Assembly: GCA_963678675.1 (NCBI GenBank)
Contig: OY783196.1
Location: 21,244,827 to 21,308,826, forward strand
DNA: 64,000 nucleotides
Reading direction: 5' to 3'
Source: Xiphydria camelus
Lineage: Eukaryota; Arthropoda; Insecta; Hymenoptera; Xiphydriidae
Shown here: positions 36,252 through 48,660 of the stretch, one piece after another
Numbering within the stretch: the stretch's first letter is position 1
How the letters are laid out: every line of letters starts with the position of its first letter
The notes under the pieces: generated by a model
Told to the model about the DNA's origin: nothing
Database searches by the model: none
The model's input: the letters and a program-made list of their open reading frames with translations, nothing else
Position numbers and translations under genes: made by a program

Positions 36252-37968
36252 GCCATATCGCAGATCCAAGTCCCTGTATATAGAGGCGCAAAACTGACTA
36301 AGGTCAAAGCTACGATATCTCGCGTCGTCAGCTGATATACGCTTCGTGACGAAATTCGCACGGTGGTACCGAGGAAGGAGCGCGTGTCCGTGACTCGAAG
36401 CTGACCTCGCGCGAGGATTGCGGTCGCTAAACTCGTAATCCCAGACCCGAAAGGTTACCCCCAAATTGTCCCCCGAGGTAGACCGACATTGTCTTTCGGG
36501 ATCAGGAATATGTTCGCGACTGGAATGAACCGGGGCGCCCGCCTCGTCGGAATATAAACTAGCCCTCAGGTCCTGCAACCCCCGCCGCGCGGGGACGCAT
36601 TTATTAAGCTCGAAAGCTCGGAGCCCTCCCGGTAAGTCGAGACAAGTTCGCCATGGCGAGCTAATTTTATACGCCGAAACCTGCAACGTTGCGGAGCGTC
36701 GAATAGGTGCGCGAGCTCGCGGTGGGGCCGGTTCCCACGGGTATTCCGGCAACCCGGCGGTGTCTCGTGAATTTGGGGAGTAACGCGCTCGAGCGGTTGC
36801 TTATCCGACGTGAAAAAGGGGAAGGATTTCGTTCGATATATCGCGAAGCCGACTGACCGACCGAAAAGAACTCGAAACAGTATGTATAAGCACGCTTTCT
36901 CGAGGCTGGAAACGCGCGTGGGTTTCGACCCCCCGCAACGACCCCGATACGTACGCACAGTCCGTAAAAGGGGGCAACGCGATTCCAGGTGCGAGCAGCG
37001 ACGAATCGGTCTCCGCGTAGGATTTTATCGCGCGAATATCTCCGCGCGCGCAGTCCTCGGGAGGGAGGAGAAAATAAAAGGAGAGGCTCTCACCGACGAT
37101 GTACAATGATTAAGCGTCATCCCCCGGGTGATTCTCAATTTTCAAAGCTCGCGCGTGGGAGCGCGGGTATACGGAGACGGCTGTCGACGGCAGAGCGGTA
37201 TAACGAAATGGTAATCCATTGAGTTAGGCGCGAGAAAAGAAGTGAAGATGGGTAGGAGTACGATTCCATTTTCAGATATGCAGATCCGCCGGATCCACCT
37301 CGAGGGAGGGACGCGGGAGAGGGTTGCGAGGGCGGCGGGAAGCGGCGTCTGAATGCCGTGAATGCCGTCTTTGTACTCGTCTTTCGATCCGTTCCCGCCA
37401 GCCATTTTCCCTCCGTTCGCTCCCGAACTCCCAACGCGTCACCGCCACCGCCTGTGCCACTACCGACGGCGCACTCGCGACCATTATCAGTTCGCGATAT
37501 CGCATAGATTCCGTGGAAAATAGAAAAATCGCGAACACACACGTACTCGGCCGCGCCAGAGGGAAATGCACTTGTCTTTGGAAGAAAGGGGCGTTGCGCC
37601 TGCGGGGTGCCCCGAGTCGTGAGTCGATAGAATGGCTCGTGGGGGAAAATTGGATGGAGAGTTCGAAAGGTTTTACATGACGCGAGAGAAGCGATCCAAT
37701 TTCTCAAGCCCGACTCTCCGAGCGGTTTTTCTTTTCTCGCGAGTTGTTCGCCCAGCAACGCGTTTTATACCGTGTCCATGATCACGGCATTGACCTAAAA
37801 CCTCCCCTCGCTTCTCGTTTTCGCGGACGACGCAGAGATATTTCGCATCGACGTCACGGACTTTGTTGTAATATAGTTTCGTGCGGTAGAATTTCAAAGT
37901 ACATTGTACGACGGAAACCTCTCTCTTTAACGGTAATATCTCTTGACTATCACAAAGGTGGGAATTTA

Positions 37969-38381
37969 CGCTGAGAAAAAAAGTGGGTAGTAAAATGGAC
38001 CATAATTGCAGGGTTGAATTTTTTTGGTTACCGGTACCGTATTTATGATTAAAAAAATGATGAATCCAGTCGAAATAATTTTGGTTGCATGGTTATAGTA
38101 ACAATGAGGTTTGTAGTTTTTGATAGCCATGCATCGTGATTGAATTAACCATAAAAGTAGATCATTAATATTACTCTACGGTAGTGTTAACTGTATGAGA
38201 AAAAGGTTGGAGACATCCGTCGACCATGCTGCAAATTGACCTGGTTTCAGTAATCCTGATCTCTTGTTACTGTAACCAGAATCTCATTGCTTAGAAAAAC
38301 TGTAAAATTATGGTTGGCGTCAAAATCGACCACGATTTCTGGTTCAATTGTGGTTCTTTTAATCGGATTTTTCACTGAGTA
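37969..38381. mobile_element. MITE family C, copy 2 (opposite orientation)
   Basis: A TA-flanked element of about 413 bases. Its reverse complement matches the copy at 8325 through CCAGAAATCGTGG, GACGCC, CAGGTCAA and CATGGTCGACGGATGTCTCC. Confidence 0.8.
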
Positions 38382-39912
38382 TAAGTAGTTATGATTATTT
38401 TGTCTGTCTGCAAAGTACATCTACAGAAGTCGCTTTAAACGGTGAGCTAAATCGTGGAGTCGAGGAATGTATAAAGTTAACATAGCGTTTATACCAAACG
38501 TAGAACTCAATCAACTCGACTCGCGACTGTCGCTATAAGCCAATTCGAGACGTAACGAGCGCTACGCTACATGTAGAGTTGGTAACGCGAGTGACTCTTC
38601 GCCTTAGGGGGCTGCGACGCTTACTTCGGCGATATTTCGTCTGTTCTTCGGTGTCTTATCTACGAAAGGAGGTCCTACATCGCAAAGCCGCAGTTATGAA
38701 TGTCGAGATGAGTTGGCGAACAGCCAGGAGCACCCGCCATGGTTCGCCAAGCAGCTCGACCCCCGGAACCCCGACTACCCTGCCTAAATTTCTTCACTCG
38801 CTCCCGTTAAGGTTGTTCAACCGTAACTGGTCACGTCGACATTTTTTTTTTAATTTTTATGATAGATAATTCAAAAAATTAAGTACAAAATGAGCGAAAC
38901 CCGACGACGATTGACCGTCTCAAACTGTAGTTATAAATTTTGGAAAATAATTAAATTTACATGTGTTTAGATAAGACTTCATCTATTTTAATTTTTTTTT
39001 AATCAACGGCTCGACATTTTTCAATGAAATGAGACGTATAGTGTAGAAAAAGTATCAATGAATACAGCAAAAAAAACGAAAATAATTGATCGTTTGGTTA
39101 TCGAGAAATAATTAGTGAGAGGACCAACTTGGCAACAGAGCACAGAGCACAGCCTAAACGAGGTTAGGGAGCAGATGAAGAGGTTGAATAGAACCCGAGA
39201 GAGACAGACTGCGCGCAGCTGCCACGGTCGCCACCATCCGGCGTTAGTTGTATGCGTACGTATTCATGTATCATACTTTTAGGTGTGCGTGAATAGAACG
39301 AGACTGTACCTCACCAAAACTTTTTGCTTCAACTCGGACCTTTTACTGAGCGTAACGCCAACTCAGAGCGTCCAAAATTTGTACGTGTGTATCGTCTCGG
39401 TTGAACAATCTTATTAACCGACGTGTCTTGATATCGGCCGTACGCAGGTAGCCCATTGACACGGATGGCGGGGTACATACTCGCGCGCCAGCGCGTGGAC
39501 ATAGAGTCCATACGTGTGCACACACAGCGGTCTGCATATGCGGGAAATAAGCGGATATGTATCCGGCAGTCGAGTTTCGAGCAAATATCAGCGGCACGGC
39601 GGGTTCGTTTTCATGCGCGCTACGTGGTGCGTGAGTTATGAGCGCGGATCTTGATATAGATAAACGAGCGCATATAAAGGATGTGTGAGTATTTAACTGC
39701 ATTACGGACGGGGAAGAGGGGGCGAATGTACGTCGTACACGATCACTCTTGGTTAAACAGTGCAAGGGACTGTCTATCGTCTGGAGAGTTGATTTTATTT
39801 TCCTTCCTTTATATTATAAAAATTAATCTTCCAAAGGATTCTCTCCAAAAAATGGCATATTTTTTAAATAAAGAAGGAAGATGATTTTTTTACCGGGACA
39901 CTCATCCTACTT

Positions 39913-40132
39913 ATATCATATGAGGCTAAACTTACTCGCCAGGAAAGAAACTGTAATCATTATTATCTCATTGTCTATGAGCTTTTGGCTCATATTTGTA
40001 TAATACTTCCTTGAAGATTACGTTTTTATCTACAATAAAGTCTTATATCGATATAGGCCAAAATTTATAAATAATCAAACAAAATAGTGATTGAATTATC
40101 TTTCCTAGCGAGTAAGTTCAGCCTCACATGGT
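39913..40132. repeat. fold-back with GAGGCTAAACTTACTCGCC arms
   Basis: CATATGAGGCTAAACTTACT and AGTAAGTTCAGCCTCACATG pair, as do CCAGGAAAG and CTTTCCTAG. The middle is AT-rich. Confidence 0.75.
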
Positions 40133-41001
40133 ATTCTCCCAATTCTCGGATTAACCCGTGCGGCTAACAGCACCGAAAAATTAACTGAGGGTACATCCCC
40201 CGAGGAAAACTTTGGATTTCTGTATATTCGGCGTTAAATAAAAATTAAGACCTCTCTCATCCACGCGCTCTTCTCGCAATGGTATAAATAGTTACTCAAT
40301 TATGCAATATAGGTATACAACTCTGAAATCCCGGATTATAATCCGACCGACTATAAATTAATAACTTGAACCCAGGTAATTCCGGAGGAAACGATTTTGT
40401 ACCATTTCTGGCAAATTTCTGGCTGGCGAGCCTCTTTCTCCGAGCTCCCTCTCTTTATCCCGCCATCCCTCCCTCTATAGACCAAGTGAGTAGAGTCGAG
40501 CCCCAGTGTTGATAGAAGTTCATATACCGACTCGCATGGGCGCCAGTATATGTATAGCTATACAAAGGCGGATATATGCAGGAGGCAGGAAAACACACAC
40601 ACGCATACGCCTAAACACACACCTGATCGCACGTGCGAGAGAATGCCTCGTGCGGAGGGTATGCCTCGCGGGCAGTTGGGGGTCTCTCTCCGTGGCCCGA
40701 GCCGCGTAGCTGGCACGACCCCAACCACATCGACAACGTGGATTCTCCGTTCAATGGGAAGCGAGGCCCGCGCGCCAATTGTACCGGGTGTCCACAAAGG
40801 CATCCGCAAATAAGACACATCGATAGCGGTCTCGCACTCTCGCTAAACGCTTCGACTTTTACGTGGAGGAGAGAAGGAAAGAAATAATGGAAGAGAGCAA
40901 TAGAAGGGAAAAGAGGGAGGAGGGGTCGCGTTTCACCGAGAAACGTTTTTTCTGCTCTGAGTTCTCGTTGCTTCGAGAGTGTACGTCTCCTGATATTTTT
41001 A

Positions 41002-41289
41002 CACTGAGGGAAATAATTGCATGGCGCCAGAAAAATGTTTTCTTCAATCAAAAACATGATGTAATCTCAGGATGAAGTCACGGTTTTCTTCGTGCAGGAA
41101 AATATGTATTTGAAAGGATCGAGTAATTGTTTTTTTTGCCTAGAAAGAATTTCTTGTTTCTACGACGATATTCTTGAATCAAGAATATATATTCTTCAAT
41201 CGAGAATCTGTAGTCTTCGAAATGTTTAAGATCACATGTTCTTGATTCAAAAAACATTTTTTTGATATTAGCAATCATTTTTCACGGTG
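41002..41289. mobile_element. MITE family A, copy 2 (uninterrupted)
   Basis: A 288-base element between TA duplications. The ends are CACTGAGGGAAATAATTG and CAATCATTTTTCACGGTG. It is the empty-site reference for the insertion at 6691-6818. Confidence 0.8.
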
Positions 41290-43259
41290 TATTAGGTAAA
41301 CGCGAGAGAGACGGCCATACGGAAGAGATGTCCTAGATTCAACTATTCAAAAGTCATCCCTGGAATGGTAACACTGTAGGTATTGTCCATAATCGAGAAT
41401 GTAATTATATAATTAATATCCACCCAATAATTTAGTTGGTCTTGGTTTTGATTTAGCTCGATTTCGAATGAATCGTAGTTTTTTAAAAAAAAGTTTAAGT
41501 AGACTACCTGTGCCGTATAAAATGACCATCGCCCTTGGACTTTACGCTGCAAATGCACGGAAGCTGGAGAAACGGATATTAATTTCCTTGTACAGAGAGT
41601 AGTAAACACAGACGGAAATGAAAAGCCGGTCGCTTTATTTACGAAAACAAGTCGAACCCGTCGACTGCTCTATATCTACTGTCGATATTTCTGTGGAGAG
41701 AGGTGGAGAAAGAATGATCAAGATTAGTGTGGATGGCTATTGATTTTTTGTACAACCGATAATGCAGAATTATTCGCCCATCTCGAGCGAAGTCTATTTT
41801 TTTCATTATTTCGTAACGAATCCGCAGGCGGAATGATTTCTATTGAACTTTCAAATCTGCTAATATTATAGATTTAGTAATTTAAGTACCTAACGAAGCA
41901 TTTTTAAATAAAAATAAAATCTTATTCAGCGCATTCGCCCGGATGAACTTACGCCACATTTCTATTCGTTAGAACAATTCCGAAATACGCGGATTAAACA
42001 AAACATGTTTTGCTCTATCGCGGCGTATCTTATACAACGCGTGTTCAACGAGTACCTACTCTCCTTCGTTCTCCATCTCGCCAAAATGAATATGCATGAA
42101 CTGTACCCGCGCGTTGAGCTTAATGCAAGCACGGGAGCATAAATCACAATTTAACCGTTTAACCGTCACCGTAACTCTCCCCGCAAACGGTCGGATAATT
42201 TAAGTATATTAGGCTCGCGTATCCCCGAACCAATCGATTTGCCATTCAAGTTGCGATTGCCTCGCAACCGCGTAATTTGAGCTCCGCTTTGGCGGCTTGA
42301 TAATCGACCACGGCTATACCCAGCAACATGGGAATCGTCCAGAAATCCATATCTCGGTACAGAGTTACAAGATAAGTCGACAAATTGAACAATTTATGTT
42401 TATTTCTCTCGCCGAGTCTTCGTTTCATTTTTTGCACCTATAAAAATCCAAATTATACGCAAACTGTAGACTGAAAGCTGTATTTACTATTTTCGACACT
42501 ATCGATAAAGGAACTTTGTTAGTTCCTACGTTACTGCCATTTGCAAATAGTAGAGTTTATTTTCGAGCGAGATTTCGTGAAAAAAAATATTATCTTTTCA
42601 ACTCTGTGTATACATATATAAATGCATGTGTATATGAAACCTTTTCGCGTCAAGCTATATTTCGACGTAACGAAACCTTCCTTGAATTTCCATCGTGTAT
42701 ACTTCATCGAGCACTCTCGGAAATGCACTGATTGCTTCGTTACATTGGAGTAGCTATACCTACGTACAGAGGTATACAAAAAGAAGTTGGAAGGGCGCGC
42801 GGAAGAGAACGGAGCGCGAGAGCGAAATGGAGAACGGCTTCCTCCGGCGCGGATCGTCAAGCTTTTAAAGCCGGGGAGAAAATTTTCCCGGGTTGATAAT
42901 TGGCACGGTATGCTAATTAAGCAATAAAATCCATTTCCATGCCGCCCGTCCGCTACTACACTTTTCTCCCTTCAGCTCTTTAGGTCGTCCCGAGGACATC
43001 TTAACGCGTTCATGGACCGATAAATCGCATAGGTTTCAAATTATCGTCCGTCTCCGTGCACCGCGAGTGCCCTTTCGGGGGGTGGTTTGCCGGGTCGGCA
43101 GTGAGACGGGGGAACGCCGAGGAGGCGGGGGTAAAAAGAGGCTTACCGGGAAACTTCGATTTACTTAACTATACAGACGAGAACCAGGACCTGAAGGCGG
43201 TTAAATATTCCGCTTCCCTCTTATAGATTATTTTCGCGTTGTTTCATAGTCTATAACAT

Positions 43260-43895
43260 CACTGAGAAAACAGTTTATTTATAGTTAATAAATAAATATA
43301 TATATACAGGGTGTTACTTAATGATAGGCCGTAATTCCAAGGGCACATTACTGAATCAGTTTCCAGTAGAAAAGTTCATATTAACATGTGTCAATATGAA
43401 TATATTATTTTGTCAATATTATTCGTGAGACTGTCCCCCGGGACGCCACTGGAACTCATAATTATCTTCAAGTTAGTGCTAACTTAGCGTCTTATTACAA
43501 TAAACAACAGTGCCAAATGTCAACAAAATGTGCACAAGGATCTTTGAGATATTATTAAAAAACCGATTTTTTTTTAAACTTTGACGTCCTGCATCTTGAA
43601 AACCAGACATTTTAGAACACATGTTAATATGAACTTTTCTACTGGAAATTGATTCAGTAATGTGCCCTTGCAATTACGGCCTATCATTAAGTAACACCCT
43701 GTATATACTTGATTATGGCGAAAGAAATATTTCTTCGGGCCAAGCAGATATTCGTTAGCCGTTATTCGATTTTTGTTTGAATGAAAGAAACATTCTTATA
43801 ATTAACATATGTTTACTTGTCTCAATGAAATATTTCTTTCACCATAATCAAGTAGGTATACATTTATTAATTACAAATAAACTCTTCTCTCAGTG
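43260..43895. mobile_element. CACTGAG-ended MITE carrying a second inserted MITE
   Basis: The ends CACTGAGAAAACAGTTTATT and AATAAACTCTTCTCTCAGTG are inverted repeats. Inside lie a complete GGGTGTTAC-ended element and a further inverted pair, ACTTGATTATGGCGAAAGAA / TTCTTTCACCATAATCAAGT. Confidence 0.75.
43307..43701. mobile_element. fold-back MITE with ~85-bp arms, nested
   Basis: The 395-base element begins CAGGGTGTTACTTAATGATA and ends TATCATTAAGTAACACCCTG, with TA on both sides. The arms are nearly identical out to ACACATGTTAATATGAAC. Confidence 0.85.
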
Positions 43896-44031
43896 TACAC
43901 ACAATAGAGGCATACGTAAAAGGAAAAATATACATGAGCTTTTGATTAGAAAATTTGTAACTGGTAAGCAGATGCGACTTTTTTTTGTACCACTCCTCTT
44001 ACTAATATTCGGAACTCACCTGCATAGTTGG

Positions 44032-44210
44032 AAATTTGTTGTTGGAATCGGCCCACCTATTTTTGTATGTTGAAATCAACTGATTCTTCGTGTTAATTTA
44101 ACGTCTCTGTATTAATTTTAACATAAAATATGTTGGATTAACTAACGCAAAGAGTCGGTTTATTTTGACATACAAAAATGGGTGGATCGATTTGACCATG
44201 AAATTTCTAA
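44032..44210. mobile_element. MITE family I, compact copy
   Basis: The arms GTTGGAATCGGCCCACCTAT and ATGGGTGGATCGATTTGACC are inverted repeats, continuing through TTTTTGTATGT. The centre has TTAATTTTAACATAAAATATG. Confidence 0.65.
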
Positions 44211-46043
44211 ATATGAGGCTAATAAGTTGTATCAGGTTAATTATAAGATTATGATTTTATAGAGTAACAATGAATGAATGAAGCTACAGTCAACTGCAAT
44301 TCCTTGTAAAAAAAAACCTTGTGTTCACCTCGACGAAGTTGCATCAACATATAGAAACAATATCTTACTACCTAAGTTTTAGCCCAAGATTTCGCAGAAC
44401 GAGCAAAGGGGAAGGGAAAACCACAAGTACCTGTGGTGGAAACGGCGGAAAGCAATCACGATGAAGCGACATAAAGTTTACCGCAAAGTTTGAGCGCTTC
44501 ACCGCCGAATTTCGAACACACACCCGTAAACTCTGCCTTCGCTGATGAATCTCCATTGCTCGCGGAAGCTCCTCGTTTATACGTCACGATGCGCGCTCCT
44601 GGCCGGTTCAAAAAAAAATACGATCACAAAGCAGGCTCACGCGTGAATATGGAAATCACGTGAGACCGCGAGTCCTGCCAGTTGGAACTCCTCCAATAGC
44701 ATTCGAAGGAAAGAGGGAAAGAGCAAAAGAGGGAGCGGCTCGGGGGATCGAAAAGAGCCGTCCGCGAATTTATAATATCTCACACGCGATTCCTCCTCTT
44801 CCACTTTCTCTCACTATCTCAATTGTTCGCATTCGACGTAGACTCCGAGGACTTGTCGATTTGATATCTCGCGAGGTAAACGCGAGTGCGAACCGCGTCC
44901 TCGCGATTGGAAGCGAACAATTGGAAGAGCGAGAGCAATCTTTGATGCATCTTTATTCCCTCTCGCACCCCCGTCCTTTCCCGCCCCGCCGGCTTGTTAA
45001 CTCTCGAATGCCTTCCACCGGGAAGCGTTATCAGGCGATCGAATTGCAAAACGGACATCAACCTATCCACGGATTTTGCTTTGTCCTCGCGCGAAGGTGG
45101 GGACACGCGATACCGTTCTGATTACAGAGCAGGCGCCGCCCTTGGACGAGAGAGTTGCAGCAGGGTGTAACGCGAGCCCCCCTCCCCCCGCACGTTACAG
45201 CGTATCTGCTGCCTAATGAGGCGACTCGAGGTAAGCGCGCGCGACCCCTATTTTCCATCGTCGAACGTCGCACAGAGGAGCCGGCGTTGAAAGTGACAAG
45301 AGACTCGACTAACTCGTCTGCACCAGTGCATCCTCTTGTTTTCCGATGCTCTCACCATCGAGCCCCGCGTCACAACCTACGTATATATGCCCGCGACACT
45401 CCCACCTCTCGGCCGACGCTGATTATGTAAATACGCCGGAAAGCTGCTCGAGGTCTTTCATTTACCTTGGCGAATCGAGCGAGCGTATAGAAAGGTCTTC
45501 GGCAGCGAGGAGGAAGCCATTTCGAGAGGCGCATTATCTGACGAATATCCGCGGATCTTCTCGAGGATTTAGAAGTTTATACGGCGCGGATGTCGATATA
45601 CGTATATAGGATGAAAAGGGGAAAAAAGCAGTGGCTTTATCAAAGGCCAATGCGAGCGGCTATACGTTTCGCGATATAGCAACGCGCTTATGGACGTCGT
45701 GACCCATAGAAGTGCCGTGTTCTAACATTTCCGATGTTTTTATACGGGGTGTTCACGCTAAGATACCGAGAGAGGGTAGAGCCTTTTTCAAGTTTGCTGC
45801 ATACGCGAACCAATAGTGATTTATGCAGTTTGGTCTTCAATTAATAGATGGCCGTACTGACGACGGGGAAGGCTAACTGAGCCGCTAATTAGTTTGTGTA
45901 TGAGGCAAAATTAAAATAAGCTCCGCACACTCTCAGAGCCTGGGCATGAACATCCAGTATATTCGAAATGAACGAAATTCAATTTATAGACCAATTCTGT
46001 CGTATTAAAACGCATCTTTATAAATCTACTTATAACCTGTGTA

Positions 46044-46288
46044 CGGAAAAAAATGTTAATATTGGATTAACAAAGTCAAAGTTGTAAATATAGTCTTGTA
46101 AATGCAATTAAACACTGTATACGATTAATTACACGATATATAAAATGTATCCGACTCTGCTGCTAATTTTGCATCTTGCTGGTAAATTTTATACTTTTCC
46201 GCTGTAAATTTCTGCCTTGCGCTTGTCACATAGACTGTGTTACAATTTGCAACAATTTGGTGTACTATTTACATCAAATTTGTTTCCG
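46044..46288. mobile_element. possible TA-flanked MITE
   Basis: CGGAAAAAAATGTTAATAT at the left and ATTTGTTTCCG at the right lie just inside TA dinucleotides, like the ends of families E and F. The internal arms pair poorly, so the call is tentative. Confidence 0.4.
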
Positions 46289-46686
46289 TATGGAAAAGTC
46301 AAATGCTTCGGTTATCACAGTACAAAAGGGTCAATAGGAACTTACTCAAACGGGCGCTCGACATCGCGTAAACCGACTATCAAGTCCCCTTGACCCGTCC
46401 ATTCTCCAACCATCCTTGGTCAACCCTCCAGAAACCCTTACTCGAACATCCGCTGTTCTCTCTTTACCTTTCGGCGTGTTCGCCATTCAGGTACACCTAA
46501 ACTAACAATTTCGCTAGTAGTTTCAACCGCCACCTCCTACTGAAGGGACGACAACAATCTACCGATCGTGTAGTTCGAAATGACGTCGAACAAATAGTTC
46601 CGCCGGATGTGGTGCCTCGGGTTAACGACCATACCGGGGAAACTAACATCGTACACCAACGACAAAGTTGCTTGCAGACGACTCAC

Positions 46687-46805
46687 CGAGTACGGTGCCG
46701 GTGTAGGAATGCGACGTGTCGAAAGGGATCGTTCCATCGCTGCTTTCGAAGGTGACGTCCTTCGCAAAGAGGCTTGCATCGCGAACCAATCGCATCGTCC
46801 ACATC
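46687..46805 (-). CDS. kuz: ADAM10/Kuzbanian-type metalloprotease, prodomain exon (first in window)
   Basis: This internal exon encodes part of the ADAM10 prodomain, which in this family folds the protease and keeps it latent until cleavage. The reading MRLVRDASLFAKDV, then FDTSHSYTGTVLG, follows the family pattern of a basic-Arg-Asp-Ser-Leu-Phe block and a DTSH-Y-G block. The acceptor is ccAG|GATG and the donor is CTCG|GTGAGT. The 119 bases split as 1 + 117 + 1, so the exon enters at phase 2 and leaves at phase 1, matching the next exon exactly. The exon before it (HGR-F-type sequence, signal peptide) was not found up to base 64000. The next exon is 32 kb away. Assignment to ADAM10 is strong. 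Telling kuz from its insect paralogue kuzbanian-like would need the rest of the protein. Confidence 0.85.
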
Positions 46806-46844
46806 CTGGAACAGCGAAGAACGAAATAAAAATTAGTCGTCGTA

Positions 46845-47110
46845 TAATTCAATTCGGCCTGCTTGCGAATTTTTTTATTGCAAATTCGAAAAATTTGAAC
46901 AAGATTATTTACTTCGTATTTCTTCATTTTTAATTCTTGGCCTTATTTGAGCTGGAAAGCGATATTTAAAAATACAACTATGTTATCGTTTTCAATACTA
47001 TCTCTCTCCCACTCGTTGCTTGGGACATGTGCTTCTCTCTGGCTTTGTGATGACGTGACAATCTTGTAGAGAGAAACGCACTTATAACTTTACGAATAAT
47101 TATTTCTCCG
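46845..47110. repeat. interspersed repeat family O, copy 1
   Basis: It matches the reverse complement of 49440-49715 through GTAGAGAGAAACGCACTTAT, GATGACGTGACAATC and ATTTTTAATT. It starts 40 bases upstream of the ADAM10 exon at 46687-46805. Confidence 0.7.
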
Positions 47111-47389
47111 GACATTTTCTTTTTCGCGTAATATTGAATATGTATACGGATTACAAATTGAATTTGAAATTATGAATGTTTTTTTCATGCAACTACCAAA
47201 TTTGCGTATCCGATTGATCGAGTATACTGATCTCATACACCACTTCAATGTTAATCGAATATAATTTTTTCCATCTTAAAATCATGACCACGCAATGAAC
47301 TTCAACCATTAAAGAACATCGCGATTATAATATCACGTCGATAGCGAATGTCGTACACAGCAGGGCCTTCCAATGTTTCATCAACTTTA

Positions 47390-47600
47390 TACACCAAGAG
47401 AAAAATGTAGCACATTTGACTAAATCGGCGGTTACAGGTGTGGGAGTGCCGATCAAGTTACTTGGACTAGTAATTGGCTCGAATAGACTATAGCCTGTTT
47501 CCTTCAAATAGCCGTTAATCGTTATAGCCAAATTTATTAGTCGGAGCAACTAATTCTTCATTTCCCCACCCACATAAACGCAGATTTAATTGAGTATAAT
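47390..47600. mobile_element. MITE family N, copy 2 (diverged)
   Basis: It starts after a TA with CACCAAGAGAAAAATG and shares CATTTGACTAAATCGG and GCCGATCAAGTTACTTGGAC with copy 1. The right boundary is uncertain. Confidence 0.5.
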
Positions 47601-47610
47601 ATACCCTTTT

Positions 47611-47611
47611 T

Positions 47612-47642
<31 letters not shown>

Positions 47643-47643
47643 T
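47611..47643. repeat. (CT)n microsatellite
   Basis: CT units broken by one CTTT. Confidence 0.9.
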
Positions 47644-48625
47644 TAAGTGTACGTTGAGATAAAATCGCCCCACCCGCAATCCGTATTTCGGCGAAAGATC
47701 TCCCGTCTACGTGTAAATGCAAAAGTCAACGAAGCGTGCAACGAGCGATCGCGCCGGACGCGATCGTTTCGCCGATGCAGCCGCCTACGGCCGCGCGATA
47801 AAGAGCGCCCGATACGCGAGCGGAGTCGACTCGCGCGAGAATCGATCCACCGCCCCGCGGCCCGGCGCGGCGTTAACGAGGTTCGAGAAGCGCTCCTCGG
47901 TCAAAAGGCGGACTGCGCGTCGTCCCGAGCGACCATTTGTCCAGATAGAGCGTTTTCAACCTTCCCCGTTCGGGAGCCGTCATATGATGATGGATGGACG
48001 GCTGAGCGCCGGCGGACACGCTGGGCGCTCTGTTAAAATCGGTTCGGTCGGTTTCTCGCGCGCGCTCTGCTGTCACGGAGAAACGCGCCGCCCTAATAAT
48101 TCGCGTTGTACTATCGATCGACTTTCCGCGCGACGGTTCCGCAGCGTCGCTCCGCGTTTCGAGCGGCCGTTAAACCTTCGGGCTTCGTTGGTGGATGCAG
48201 ACGAGCGTTCCGACTCGTCCTCCCCTCCCTCTCGTGCTCACCATCCGCTCCCAAAGAAGAGAGGGTCGGGGGATCAAAGTGGCTTTCGCCGAGCAGGAAA
48301 TACCAGCTCTCTGCCAATTTATCCGACAACGTGGCGCGGAATTCGGGCAAAGATTCAGGCCAACCCGTTGGGCTATCGAAGGTGCGATATTCGAACGTTG
48401 CTTCGCAGCGAGAAAGAATTATAGAAGACGACGCGGAAATAGTTTAGTCGTCTGACGGAGAGTAGTGTGATAATGATCTGTACCCCCGAAGAACATAAAT
48501 CGTCGGAGCAGTTACACCGAAGCTCAATTCCGGGTCGGTTTATTGTTAGCTTCGCCTTTCGGGATCTGCCGAGCAGTTGCGTCGACCAGAGAATACTCAC
48601 CTCTCAGTGTTTACATTGAGAGAGA

Positions 48626-48660
48626 AGCTAAGCTAAGCTAAGCTAGGCTAAACTAAGCCA
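48626..48660. repeat. AGCTA pentamer tandem repeat
   Basis: Three exact AGCTA units followed by degenerate ones (AGGCTAAACTAAGCC). Confidence 0.8.

Larger units (their letters stand above)
35330..36535. repeat. diverged direct duplication flanking the compound inverted repeat
   Basis: About 200 bases ending near 35580 recur ending near 36530 in the same orientation. Shared words include CAAATTGT(T/C)CCC and GGATCAGG(C/A)A. Identity looks moderate, so it is old. Confidence 0.6.
14668..46686 (-). other. giant ADAM10 intron of 32.0 kb
   Basis: The intron hosts the F-box gene and most of the elements listed below. Stretches with no recognised gene or repeat are about 15010-16000, 16980-17790, 18370-19150, 19430-20450, 21070-21840, 23020-23980, 24750-25620, 26130-27130, 27360-28360, 28740-29750, 30280-30950, 31230-33230, 34580-35320, 36540-37960, 38390-39910, 40140-41000, 41300-43250 and 44220-46030. 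Several are GC- and CpG-rich (31600-33050, 36500-37800, 44650-45600) and carry long but unconvincing ORFs. A direct echo of a CCAACCCTAATTACG motif occurs at about 16026 and 16313. Confidence 0.75.

Noticed and set aside
41343..41609. 88-codon minus-strand ORF as a gene or an extra ADAM10 exon
   Set aside because: Its residues match no ADAM10 segment, and the prodomain already joins in frame from 46687 to 14667 without it.
42246..42437. 63-codon ORF with a hydrophobic stretch, considered as a signal-peptide exon
   Set aside because: It lies between two exons that already join in phase, so it cannot be the ADAM10 start. No other gene is recognisable there.
47717..48424. 235-codon plus-strand ORF as a protein gene
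   Set aside because: It shows the same GC-driven openness, with no start context, domain or homology that I can recognise.
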